Positions 34,594 through 43,283 of a DNA stretch of 44,133 nucleotides are shown one piece after another. The notes beneath the pieces are model-generated. The model had not been told where the DNA came from. It saw only the letters and a list, made by a program, of their open reading frames with translations, and did not search any database. The translations under genes were made by a program, and so were the position numbers. Origin of the DNA: Akkermansia muciniphila (GTDB lineage Bacteria > Verrucomicrobiota > Verrucomicrobiia > Limisphaerales > F1-80-MAGS106); contig CAMBEJ010000024.1 in the NCBI GenBank assembly GCA_945865375.1, positions 1 through 44,133 of the forward strand, given 5' to 3'. Each line of letters begins with the position of its first letter. The stretch's first letter is position 1.

Positions 34594-35646
34594 ATGTCAC
34601 CCACTCCAATCCTGAAACTCACCTCGCTTTCCAGTTGCGCGGGTTGAGCTTCTAAACTAGGCCAAAACGCCCTGTCGCAGGTTCTGCGGCAGCTCCCTAT
34701 GTTTGACGATCACAGAGTTCTCGTCAGCGCGGCAACGGCTGATGATGCCGGTGTGTTTTGCCTGGACCGCAATCGCGCGTTGGTCCAGACGGTGGATTTT
34801 TTTACTCCCATCGTCGACGACGCCTTGCTCTACGGGAAAATTGCCGCAACCAATGCGCTCTCGGATGTGTACGCCATGGGGGGACGCCCTTTGACCGCGA
34901 TGAACATCATGGCCATGCCCACTGATCAGGTGCCGCCCGAAGTGATCGCACGAATCCTGCGGGGCGGCGCCCTCAAGGTGAAGGAAGCTCGGTGCGCCTT
35001 GATCGGCGGCCACACTATCCGAAATCCCGAACCGATTTACGGTCTTTCTGTCACGGGGTTGGTGTCGCCCCGCAAAATGATCGCGAACTCAGCCGCGCGC
35101 CCAGGCGACATCCTTGTCCTCACCAAACCACTGGGGACAGGCATCCTCACAACCGGCATCAAACGAGGACTCACCAGCCAACCAGCCGCCAGGAAGGCCG
35201 TGGTCTCCATGTGCCGGCTCAATGACGTCGGCGCGGATCTGGCCGAGAAAGGATGGGTTCGCGCGGGAACTGATGTGACCGGGTTTGGACTTCTAGGACA
35301 CCTCTGGTCGCTTTGCCGTGCCAGCGGTGTCGCTGCGGAAATTCAAGCCTCAGCCCTCCCGGTGTTGCACCCCGAGGTGCGGACGCTCATCGAACAAGAT
35401 TGCGTTCCCGGAGGGAGCCGGGACAATTTGAAGAGCGCCGAGTCCTGGACTTCCTGGCAAGGGGTCAGTCCATCCTTGAAGATCCTGGCGACTGATGCCC
35501 AAACCAGCGGAGGGCTTTTGCTTTGTGTTGCCCCCAGCAGACTGCGCGCCGTGACCCTCCTGCTAAAGCAACAAAAGGCGATTTGCTGTGCTGTGATCGG
35601 ACGCATCGTATCCTCTTCCAAGGCCGTGATCCGCGTCACCGGCTAA
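34594..35646 (+). CDS. selD: selenophosphate synthetase, itself a selenoprotein (in-frame UGA)
   Basis: A 350-aa ATP-dependent enzyme that makes selenophosphate for Sec-tRNA synthesis. A reader without recoding would start at 34699. The true start is the ATG at 34594, giving MSPTPILKLTSLSSCAG-U-ASKLGQNALSQVLRQLP. The TGA at 34645-34647 is residue 18, at the catalytic Cys/Sec position of SelD (consensus CaG-C/U-aaK). Downstream motifs are intact: ATADDAGVF (metal), QTVDFFTPIVDDALLYGKIA, ATNALSDVYAMGGRPLTAMN (ATP site) and IGGHTIRNPEPIYGLSVTGL. The hairpin at 34672-34692 is the likely SECIS. It is 15 bases upstream of selA. The Sec makes the enzyme dependent on its own product. Confidence 0.93.
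34672..34692 (+). promoter_or_regulatory. bacterial SECIS hairpin of selD
   Basis: CTGTCGCAG-GTT-CTGCGGCAG forms a 9-bp stem with one G-U pair. Read with an 8-bp stem the loop is GGUUC, with the G-G-U element typical of SelB-binding loops. It starts 24 bases after the UGA at 34645-34647, at the long end of the usual distance. Confidence 0.75.
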
Positions 35647-35661
35647 ACCGGGTTCAAACCC

Positions 35662-37062
35662 ATGCCCGAGAGCTCTGACCACCGCCGAACCCTGCCCTCC
35701 GTGGAAAAGGTTTTGCACGCTCTCAGGCACAGTCCGGTGCCTCGACCCGCTTTGACAAAACTGGCTAGGGAGGAGCTCGCTCGCTTTCGCTCTGGAGAAT
35801 CCATTCCACCGCCCGATGATGTGATGCACGCGATTCGCCTGCGCGTGGGCGCCTTCGCACGTTCCAGGATCCGCCCGGTGATCAACGGCACAGGCGTCAT
35901 TCTTCACACGAACCTGGGACGATCGCCCCTCGCTGAAAGCGCCGTGCGCGCCTTGATGGAGAACGCCATCCATTACAACAACCTGGAGTACGATCTCGAA
36001 ACCGGGTTGCGAGGAGGCCGCGCGAGTTACCTCGAACACAACCTGGCATTGTTATCAGGTGCCGAGGCCGCAACAGTCGTCAATAATTGCGCCGCAGCGC
36101 TGATCCTGGTGCTCAAGCATTTCACCCGGTCACGCCCTGAAGTGATCATTTCACGAGGGGAACTCGTCCAGATCGGTGGTGGTTTTCGCATTCCAGACAT
36201 TCTGGAGGCCAGCGGCGCGCGTCTCCGCGAAGTGGGCACCACAAACAGGACCGTCGCGGCGGACTATGTTCCCGCAATCAGCGACGCCACAGGCCTGATC
36301 CTCAGAGTACACCGTAGCAATTTTCATATGGAAGGCTTCGTGGAATCACCCTCGATCACGGAGCTTGCCCTGATTGCGAAGAAACATCGCCTTCCCTTTG
36401 TTGAGGACCTGGGCAGCGGCGCGGTGGCGAAAATCAACGCGGCGGCTGTCATGGAACATGAACCGACCCCTGCGGAGGTCCTGGCCCAAGGCGCCGACCT
36501 GGTCTGTTTCAGTGGTGATAAACTTTTCGGCGGACCTCAGGCCGGAATAATTGCTGGATCAAAGGATGCCGTCTCAAGCCTGAAGCAGGAGCCGTTTTAC
36601 CGTGCGTTGCGCTGCGACAAACTGATCCTCAGCGTCCTGCAAACCACCGTCGACTGCCATCTGGAGCGCGTCGATCCCATCGAACCGTCTCAGGAAGAAC
36701 TGCCTGTTCTTCGGTTGATTCGGACAAGTGTGGATGAACTCAATCGGCGCGGCAGGGCGTTACTGGAACATCTCCGCAACCTGTCGAGCGAGGTCAGGCT
36801 CGGAACGGCGGAGTCGCGGATCGGAGGCGGCACCATGCCCAAAGCCCGACTGCCCTCAGTCACGCTCGAAATCTGCCCCGGAGCGCCGCTCACCCTCGAA
36901 CTTTTGGCGCTTAGGTTGCGCCAATCGGACCCTGCGGTCGTGGGCTATGTGGAGAAAGGCGATTACAAGATCGACCTCCGAACCGTGTTCCCGTCCCAGG
37001 ACGAAGAACTAGCGAAGTTGCTGCGAGAGGCGATCGCCACGGACCGCGTAGGCAGAGGGTAA
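35662..37062 (+). CDS. selA: L-seryl-tRNA(Sec) selenium transferase
   Basis: A 466-aa PLP enzyme that converts Ser-tRNA(Sec) to Sec-tRNA(Sec) using selenophosphate. It has PVINGTGVILHTNLGRSPLA, NNLEYDLETGLRGGRASYLE, ATVVNNCAAALILVLKHF, SRGELVQIGGGFRIPDIL, VGTTNRTVAADY, and FVEDLGSGAV followed by CFSGDKLFGGPQAGIIAG with the PLP lysine. Full length for the bacterial decameric family. It follows selD by 15 bases, so selC-selD-selA form one unit. selB is apart at 13701-15638. Confidence 0.96.
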   Translation: MPESSDHRRTLPSVEKVLHALRHSPVPRPALTKLAREELARFRSGESIPPPDDVMHAIRLRVGAFARSRIRPVINGTGVILHTNLGRSPLAESAVRALMENAIHYNNLEYDLETGLRGGRASYLEHNLALLSGAEAATVVNNCAAALILVLKHFTRSRPEVIISRGELVQIGGGFRIPDILEASGARLREVGTTNRTVAADYVPAISDATGLILRVHRSNFHMEGFVESPSITELALIAKKHRLPFVEDLGSGAVAKINAAAVMEHEPTPAEVLAQGADLVCFSGDKLFGGPQAGIIAGSKDAVSSLKQEPFYRALRCDKLILSVLQTTVDCHLERVDPIEPSQEELPVLRLIRTSVDELNRRGRALLEHLRNLSSEVRLGTAESRIGGGTMPKARLPSVTLEICPGAPLTLELLALRLRQSDPAVVGYVEKGDYKIDLRTVFPSQDEELAKLLREAIATDRVGRG

Positions 37063-37066
37063 TGGG

Positions 37067-39199
37067 CTACGGTGCATTCGCTCCGGGAGGCCTGCCCGGG
37101 CCTCCTGAACCACCACGAGGTCCGCCGGGACCGCCGGCCCCCCCTCGGGGCGAGAACTCCTGGTTCAGACCTGAACGCACCTGTTCCTCATCCAGAACAC
37201 CACTGCCTTTCTTATCCCAGGACGCAAACCACTTGTCGAATCCCGCCACAAACTCCTTTTGTGTGATCGCGTTGTTTTTGTCCTGATCCATGGAGGCGAT
37301 AAACCCGCCGGCCAGCATACGCCCCGGATTGAACCCCCCACCAGGCCTACCGGGGCCACCCTGACCCCCACCCCCACCAGGCCCCCCGGGACCGCGCCCG
37401 CCAAATCCGGGTGGCGCGGGAAATACATTGCCCAGCCCTGCGCCCAACGTTTCATCCGTCAGAGAACCTGTCTGGCCCTTGTCCCACTCGCCAAACCATT
37501 TTTCGGCTAACGCGTGGAACTCGGGCTGCGTGATTTTGCGGTCGCCATTTTTATCCGCCGCATCGATGAACGCGGGAGCCAAAAACATGCCAGGACCGAA
37601 GCCCCCCCCTCCGCGCCCTCCGGGTCCGAACATGCGTTCGATAACTTTGCCGCTGTCAGCCCCGGCAAGCTGCTGTTCAATGCTCCTCGTTCGAGCCACC
37701 ACGAAAGGTTTGATGGGTTTGGTTGGGGGGAAACTCATGCGGTTACCACCAAATTGAGGCCTCCCTTGCCCGGCTCCCGGCCCTACAGCCCTGGGTCCCC
37801 CCTCGCGGCCGCCTTGCGGCCCGCCAGGACCGCCCGGCCCTCCGCCGCCGAACATCGCCGCAGGTGTTACCGTTTCACCTGCCACCACTTTTTCAAAGCG
37901 TTCGAGTTTTTCCGGGGATTCTTCCTTGATCGCCGACCGCAAAACAGCCGACAACTCATCCACCTGCTGATGAAACCGCTCGGGACGGAACACTGTTTTT
38001 GCAAATTCTGACAGCGCTCCACGGTAAGCCTTTTGGAACGTCTCGATTTTGAAAATGCGTTCAAGGAATTTAATCTCCCCCTGCCAGGGTTTAGCGATGC
38101 TCAATTGCTCGCGTTGTTCCTGCGAACCCACCATCATGAATTGTCCGAATGAGTGGTCGAGATCCCAAGGCACAAACTGGAACTTATTCGACGCGGGGTT
38201 CAGGTAGACCAGATAGTTCTGCCCAATTCCCAGGATGCTGTCCAGCGCCGACAAGTAGACGGTGACCGCCATGTAGCGGGCGAAGGCGTCGATGTCGATA
38301 TAGCCTGGGGCTTTAACGGCGAAGTCGGCATCCGGAGCGTTCGAAACCAGTTTGCAGAACTCGATCACGCGCCTAGTCTGCTCTTTCGAACCTTCCGATT
38401 TTGGATCGTAAGTCTGCTTGTATTTCGACCAGTCATCGCCGAGATCCTCGAACGGCTTAGGGGTGACCGGTTTCAAAAGAAGGCCTTTCTGAGCTCCAAA
38501 ATGGGCTTCGACAAACCTGCCATCGACATTTTCAACCATGGAATAGAGGCCCAAATACGCATGATCCTGGCTGCCTGGGACCGTCACATACACGCGGGAA
38601 AAGGCGGTTTTCGGGGCCGGCACCCCCGCATCCCGGTAAAGGCGGTAGGAGAGCACCTCATTCATGAAACTCGGGTCGGTGACGCAATTGTGAAAGTTAA
38701 GCTTTGAAACACCGGATACTTTTCGCCCCTTCACGTATTCGGCCACATCCACTTTCAGAGATCTTTTGGCCGACCCCTGCGACTGCATGAACGTCCCATT
38801 CCCCTTGTAGCGCACCGCGATGTCCTGGACCTCCTCACCGTTGAACTGCAGGTCCGCATGGACGTAATGAAACTCAATCCCCTGCGCGGCTGACAGCCCG
38901 TTACGGCCCCCCTCCTTCCCCTGAAGATTGAACCCGCCGGCCCCGAAACCCATCGGGTTCTCGCGGCGGGTCGGTTCAAGTCCCTTCCAGTGCTCCGGTG
39001 TGAACTTGAAATGCGCGCTCAACACGTTCGTGGTGGCATACAACGCCCCCGACGATGAAGGGCTGCCGGCTCGCTTGGATTCTTTGGCTGAGGCCGCTTC
39101 TAGGGCGAAACCTAACAGTCCGACCACACTCCCCAGGAGAAGTCGTGGAGAAGTCGCAACGAGAAAGCCGCGAAGGACATATCTATTTGATCGCCACAT
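37067..39199 (-). CDS. secreted CotH-kinase protein with EF-hand tail
   Basis: About 710 aa, exported (leader LRGFLVATSPRLLLGSVVGL). Residues about 60-430 are a CotH-kinase-type domain: DIAVRYKGNGTFMQSQGSAK, RSLKVDVAEYVKG, NFHNCVTDPSFMNEVLSYRL, RVYVTVPGSQDHAYLGLYSM, a conserved FQFVPWDLDHSFGQFM with metal-binding D-x-D. A long Gly/Pro-rich low-complexity linker follows. Then come two EF-hand-type pairs: DAADKNGDRKITQPEFHALA and SMDQDKNNAITQKEFVAGFD, each followed by a W-D-K-x-x-x-G-x-L partner. An extracellular protein kinase or calcium-regulated cell-surface role is inferred from family knowledge. It ends five bases after selA on the opposite strand, tail to tail. It is unlike the lamin-tail CotH gene at 9774-13652 in architecture. 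Confidence 0.86.
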   Translation of the reverse strand: MWRSNRYVLRGFLVATSPRLLLGSVVGLLGFALEAASAKESKRAGSPSSSGALYATTNVLSAHFKFTPEHWKGLEPTRRENPMGFGAGGFNLQGKEGGRNGLSAAQGIEFHYVHADLQFNGEEVQDIAVRYKGNGTFMQSQGSAKRSLKVDVAEYVKGRKVSGVSKLNFHNCVTDPSFMNEVLSYRLYRDAGVPAPKTAFSRVYVTVPGSQDHAYLGLYSMVENVDGRFVEAHFGAQKGLLLKPVTPKPFEDLGDDWSKYKQTYDPKSEGSKEQTRRVIEFCKLVSNAPDADFAVKAPGYIDIDAFARYMAVTVYLSALDSILGIGQNYLVYLNPASNKFQFVPWDLDHSFGQFMMVGSQEQREQLSIAKPWQGEIKFLERIFKIETFQKAYRGALSEFAKTVFRPERFHQQVDELSAVLRSAIKEESPEKLERFEKVVAGETVTPAAMFGGGGPGGPGGPQGGREGGPRAVGPGAGQGRPQFGGNRMSFPPTKPIKPFVVARTRSIEQQLAGADSGKVIERMFGPGGRGGGGFGPGMFLAPAFIDAADKNGDRKITQPEFHALAEKWFGEWDKGQTGSLTDETLGAGLGNVFPAPPGFGGRGPGGPGGGGGQGGPGRPGGGFNPGRMLAGGFIASMDQDKNNAITQKEFVAGFDKWFASWDKKGSGVLDEEQVRSGLNQEFSPRGGAGGPGGPRGGSGGPGRPPGANAP

Positions 39200-39348
39200 A
39201 AGCATCTTAAGACCTTCATGACCACGCGGTGACGATTAGGTTACAAATTTATCCGGATAACCAGGACAGTTCGGTTCGCGTCTACAAACTAGGTAAACCT
39301 CATAAATATCACACGCTCCGAACATGGGGTTTTTTGAAACAAAACCAT

Positions 39349-40365
39349 ATGAACATCAAAACAACTGTATGCGCCGCGCTGGCGATGATCGTCCCGGTGC
39401 TGACTCCGCTAGCGCAAGATCGCGGACAGAACTCGGAAAACCAACACGACGGGCCACAAAACGGCCGACCTCCCCGTGAAGACCGCCAAACTGGACCCCA
39501 GAGCCACGGAGGCTTGGATAGGCAGAGATCAGGCGGATCCCGACAAAACTTTCCACGAAATAGTGGAGCTCCCCAACCCGGCCAATCAATCTTCAGCCTT
39601 TTGGACTCGAATCGCGACGGGGTTCTGGACAAGCGCGAAATAAAATCGGCCACCTCAGTCCTCCAGCGATTGGATACGAATCACGATGGAGTCGTGGAAC
39701 GGAGGGAAATCGGGTTCATAGCCCCGATGGGTGATCCACAGCGCAACCAAGGGCCGGGTGCCAGGAGGAACCCACCCGAGCGTCAGCGAGGGTCTTTGGG
39801 TGACAATTACGGACCCCGTTCCGAAGAAGAACGTCAGGACCTAGGCAGACAAGATCGGCAGCGAAACCAGGATCGGAACCAGGATCAAAACCGAAACCAA
39901 AATCAGGGAAGAACCGAGAGGCAGAACCAGGGTGACAACGGCAGCGGGAATCAGGCTCCCCGGACCGGACCCCAAAGGGATGGCGATCGACAAGAGTTCC
40001 GGAACCCGGGACCCAATGAGAACCCGCGTGGTCAAGGGGAAGCCCCGGGCCTGGATCAAAGGGGCCGTGAAGATCGCCCCGGCAACCGAAGGGCGCAACA
40101 GGAACGGGACCAGGGAATCTCACCACGCGGGGACGCGGACTTTAGACCTCGCTCAAATCGGTCGGAACAGCCCAATCCAGCCCGAGAAGAGTCTCAGCGC
40201 CGGAACTTGAACCCGCAGCGGAGCCCAAACCCGGAATTTAACCAGGAACAGGGCCAAAATCAGAATCAGCAACAAAACGAACGGAGAAGTCTGGGTGACA
40301 AGGGCCGTCGAGATGAAGCGCCCCCTGCTGATCCTCAAAAGGATCCCGATCGCAAACCGGAGTAG
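39349..40365 (+). CDS. secreted EF-hand protein with Q/N/R-rich tail
   Basis: About 338 aa from the ATG at 39349, with a signal peptide (IKTTVCAALAMIVPVLTPLA). Residues about 80-125 contain two EF-hand loops, LLDSNRDGVLDKREI and LDTNHDGVVERREI. From about residue 130 to the end the sequence is strongly low-complexity, rich in Arg, Gln, Asn, Pro, Gly and Glu, with dipeptide-type repeats such as RNQDRNQDQNRNQNQ. It is divergent from the EF-hand CotH gene and may be a calcium-binding substrate or partner. That is inferred from adjacency only. Confidence 0.78.
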   Translation: MNIKTTVCAALAMIVPVLTPLAQDRGQNSENQHDGPQNGRPPREDRQTGPQSHGGLDRQRSGGSRQNFPRNSGAPQPGQSIFSLLDSNRDGVLDKREIKSATSVLQRLDTNHDGVVERREIGFIAPMGDPQRNQGPGARRNPPERQRGSLGDNYGPRSEEERQDLGRQDRQRNQDRNQDQNRNQNQGRTERQNQGDNGSGNQAPRTGPQRDGDRQEFRNPGPNENPRGQGEAPGLDQRGREDRPGNRRAQQERDQGISPRGDADFRPRSNRSEQPNPAREESQRRNLNPQRSPNPEFNQEQGQNQNQQQNERRSLGDKGRRDEAPPADPQKDPDRKPE

Positions 40366-40390
40366 AGCCATTGACTCGTTGGACTCTGAC

Positions 40391-40666
40391 ATGCCCTCGG
40401 ATGTGCTGCCGGTTTGGTTCCAAGCGGGAGTGAACATTGAATCAGTCGAGCCGGACCACGAAGAGAGCCATGTGCATGTTCGTTTCGGCGCAGCGGCCGG
40501 CTATTCGTGGCAGATGGAAGCGATCCGATTCCTTGGCCCACAAGCTGACTGGCAGGCTGCTGGCAGTGCATTCACTGGGAATGATTATCTGATCGAGCAG
40601 ATTCATGAAAGCGCACCCGGTGACCAACGATTCTACCGGTTGAACGGAACTCCGGTGAAGCCCTAG
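40391..40666 (+). CDS. small protein ending in a secreted-protein-type repeat, doubtful
   Basis: A frame of up to 123 codons (from 40295) overlaps the end of the previous gene. From the ATG at 40391 it gives 91 aa. The end, SWQMEAIRFLGPQADWQAAG followed by DQRFYRLN, resembles the W-x-x-l ... FYRL ending of large secreted Verrucomicrobiota proteins with a fibronectin-like tail. No signal peptide is clear. It may be a detached C-terminal piece or a genuine small gene. Its start is uncertain. Confidence 0.45.
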   Translation: MPSDVLPVWFQAGVNIESVEPDHEESHVHVRFGAAAGYSWQMEAIRFLGPQADWQAAGSAFTGNDYLIEQIHESAPGDQRFYRLNGTPVKP

Positions 40667-40730
40667 TGCTAAAAAGGTGACTGCTCCTTGCGTGAGAGGT
40701 CATGGTAACATCTTGAACAGTTCCTGACCC

Positions 40731-41155
40731 ATGGCCGCACGACTTCTTCTTTCCGCCGCAACACGATGGCGGGCGATGCCAGGACGGCTTGTCTTCGCAG
40801 CGCTCGCCGTCCTGCTGGGCTCAAGTGGGATGGCGCTCAGCGCGCCTGTGAGTTTCAGCCGCGACGTGATGCCGATTCTCTCAGACAATTGCCTCCATTG
40901 CCACGGGCCTGATGCAAGGAACCGCAAGGCCGGACTCCGGCTCGACGCCCGCGAATCAGCTATCTCGGAAAGAAAAGGGGTCACCGCGATCGTGCCCGGA
41001 AAACCGGAGGCAGGCGAGCTGATCGCGCGCATCCTTTCCACCGACCCTGACGAGACGATGCCACCGCCCAAGTCGCACAAGGCACCGCTCAGTGCCGAAC
41101 AGGTGTCGATTTTGAGCCAGTGGATAGAGGAGGGGGCGCGATGGGGGAATAAACT
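40731..41155 (+). pseudogene. planctomycete-type cytochrome c (PSC1) protein, N-terminal remnant
   Basis: It starts with a signal peptide (LVFAALAVLLGSSGMALSAP), then the PSC1 domain: VSFSRDVMPILSDNCLHCHG with the C-x2-C-H haem site, DARNRKAGLRLDARESA and SEQVSILSQWIEEGA near the end. Intact homologues carry DUF1549 and DUF1553 domains and reach 800-1100 aa. Here the gene stops making sense at about 41150, where a REP-like repeat begins. The remaining frame to 41330 is antisense to a SWIB-domain gene. It is a truncated gene. Confidence 0.75.
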
Positions 41156-41180
41156 GTCTGTCCCCGGGAATTTTGATACT
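41154..41180. repeat. REP-like repeat at a gene breakpoint
   Basis: CTGTCTGTCCCCGGGAATTT is the reverse complement of the CCGGGGACAGAC repeats at 337-415 and 1641-1700. It lies exactly between the end of the PSC1 remnant and the stop codon of the SWIB remnant. Confidence 0.65.
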
Positions 41181-41317
41181 TACTCCCAGAGCTTCTTGGT
41201 CATCTCGCCGCGAGGAAGTGGATCCGAGCCGACGACCACCGCAAGCAGTGCGTCTGGCTGCACGGGTTTCAGGAGGGCGGGATTGGGCTTGCGGGTTTTG
41301 AGTGGTTCTTCTGACAC
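41180..41317 (-). pseudogene. SWIB-domain protein, N-terminal remnant
   Basis: From a GTG at 41317 the minus strand encodes VSEEPLKTRKPNPALLKPVQ, then PDALLAVVVGSDPLPRGEMT and KKLWE followed at once by TAA at 41182-41180. This is the first half of a small SWIB/MDM2-type protein (LAxVVGxxPLPRxExxKKLWEYI), common in Verrucomicrobiota and chlamydiae. Normal members continue for another 35-40 residues (I-K-x-N-x-L-Q-D). The break falls at the point where the REP-like repeat begins. It is too short to appear in ordinary gene calls. Inactive or strongly truncated. Confidence 0.75.
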
Positions 41318-41509
41318 AGATTCAGCGTAATGGAATGAGCGCGGGTGTCAATCAGCCCCGTTGTATTCTGATGTTCGCCTAGCTGAAATTGACGATTAGA
41401 TTTCCCTGGAAAATTGGGAATAATCCACTCTGGGGGATCTATTTTTTCAAACTCCTTGAGAGGTTGTGCCTTGCCCAAAACCAACAATCGTGCAACCTAC
41501 AAAAAACGC

Positions 41510-43078
41510 ATGCCTCCGATTCCGAATTCCAAAAGCGACCGCCATTGTCCCGCCCTGAACGAGTTCATCACCACCCAACGGTGTGGCTCGGAACGCGGAA
41601 CCAAGATTTCGTGTCCGTCGAGTTGCCCCCATTCTCCCTTCGCGATCTCCAACTACGACAAGGCCCTGGTACTGACTCAGAAGATAGTTCCTAAAATCCT
41701 GATTTTTATCAAAGCAGAGGTCAGCCAGGAGGAGATGAAGCTGCTCACGCAGGATGCCCATCTTGACGGAAAGAATGCCCCATCAGATCCTGATCAATTC
41801 TTCCAGCACATGATCCACTTTGGGTTGGCCTTTTTCCGAGACTCGGCTGGCCAAACCTTAGCGGACCGATGGCGGCAAAAGGGGTTCATCGGTTTGTCCA
41901 ATGACGAGCAAGTGGCGGTGGCCGGGTATGGCCGCAGTTACGTGTCTGTGTTGGAGGTTCAGGACATTGCGCCCGATGGAAAACTGTGGGTGGTGGATTT
42001 ATTCCATCCGAAAACGGATCGATTTCTCATCATCGACCGTGCGACGGCATCGTCGGTCAGCAGGTTCACGCTGCTGATGGCGTGGTTTTTGCCACTGCCG
42101 CATTACACTCGGATTTCGGGTGTGACAGCGGTGCATGTGGTCAGGGAGACTCTTGAGACCTGGAAGGACGATCTAGCGCGTTCCTGGAAGTCGGCACGAT
42201 CAAAGCGCCGTGGGCTGACGAGGGAGGAATACCTGGCCAGCACGTTCCATCTCCAAATTCAGCGAATGACGGATATTGGAAAGGAACGGCAACTGTCCAT
42301 GCTCAAGGGTCTTGATTTTTGCCGGGCGATTGGCCGCTATCAGATGAATGTTCCCTACGCGGAAATCGTGAGCGTCTTGGCAAGCAAATCGGAATTGGAG
42401 GCGGTAGACCCGAAGGCTGGGGATGGATTCGATAAGCCGTTGCTGGAGTTCGCTTGGGTGAGACGCGGCGAATCCAAGGCTCTTGAAAAGGAGATGATCG
42501 CCCAGTTCCAACACTCGGATTCTGATGATGGATCGGTGGGGGGGTTAGCCACGTTGCGGGTTTATTCGGATCGGATGGTTTTGGAGACCTTCAGCCGACA
42601 GAAATATGATTTTGCGCGGGGCCTTCTGGACCAATGGCTTGGAACCAAACTGAGTTTTCAAGCGGAGTCGATTGAAGACGTGGCCAAGATGATGGCGGAG
42701 AAAAGAAGCTTGGAGAGGCCGACACCAGGTCCTTCGACCACAGTTTCGCCCTACGCTGTCTTTGCCAGCGGCAGCAAGACTTCGGAGGCAAGGCGGGTGC
42801 CCAAGTCCTCCCCAATACCTCCAGCACTTGCGAGGAAGGCTATGCAGGCATTTTATGAAGACCGCTACAGGAAGTTCGCGGACGAACCCGTGCCGATGCT
42901 GGAAAACGCAACACCGCGCGAGGCTTCACGTCGGAAGGCCCTGCGCCCGCGATTAATCGAATTGATGAAAATCCACATCCAGGGGATTGAAGAAACCAAC
43001 CAAAAGCAAGGAACCCAAATCAGTTTGGATTGGCTGTTGGACGAATTAGGGATTCCAGAATTGCGGTCGCGCGGGTAA
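41510..43078 (+). CDS. Cys-rich conserved protein of unknown function
   Basis: About 522 aa from the ATG at 41510 (a longer frame begins at 41414). The N-terminus has a cysteine cluster, CPALNEFITTQRCGSERGTK followed by ISCPSSCPHSPFAISNYD, spaced like a metal-binding knuckle. The middle is a mixed alpha/beta region with GYGRSYVSVLEVQDI, LWVVDLFHPKTDRFLIIDRA and SRFTLLMAWFLPLPHYTRIS. The end is helical (ALRPRLIELMKIHIQGIEET, then SLDWLLDELGIPEL). I believe it belongs to a group found in Verrucomicrobiota (CPAL...CG..R....CP..CP.NPF...NYD), but no function is known to me. No operon partner is adjacent. Confidence 0.72.
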   Translation: MPPIPNSKSDRHCPALNEFITTQRCGSERGTKISCPSSCPHSPFAISNYDKALVLTQKIVPKILIFIKAEVSQEEMKLLTQDAHLDGKNAPSDPDQFFQHMIHFGLAFFRDSAGQTLADRWRQKGFIGLSNDEQVAVAGYGRSYVSVLEVQDIAPDGKLWVVDLFHPKTDRFLIIDRATASSVSRFTLLMAWFLPLPHYTRISGVTAVHVVRETLETWKDDLARSWKSARSKRRGLTREEYLASTFHLQIQRMTDIGKERQLSMLKGLDFCRAIGRYQMNVPYAEIVSVLASKSELEAVDPKAGDGFDKPLLEFAWVRRGESKALEKEMIAQFQHSDSDDGSVGGLATLRVYSDRMVLETFSRQKYDFARGLLDQWLGTKLSFQAESIEDVAKMMAEKRSLERPTPGPSTTVSPYAVFASGSKTSEARRVPKSSPIPPALARKAMQAFYEDRYRKFADEPVPMLENATPREASRRKALRPRLIELMKIHIQGIEETNQKQGTQISLDWLLDELGIPELRSRG

Positions 43079-43283
43079 AGTTTGATTTCCCAGTGTTCAT
43101 CCCAATATTCGCACGGCAACCCCGCTTCAGTCTCTGAAAGGCATCAAGCCTGAGAATTTGAATGAAACGTTGTGGAAATAGCCGATGAAACCATTGCGGA
43201 AATCGGGAATAATTCTCTGTGGTTTTCCGTTTCGTTTACATTCCTGAGCTGACGACGACACAAATTTTCATTTCGCGGTGCGT

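Noticed and set aside
34699..34894. Start of selD at the ATG 34699
   Set aside because: It would remove the catalytic Cys/Sec region; the in-frame upstream sequence with UGA matches SelD.
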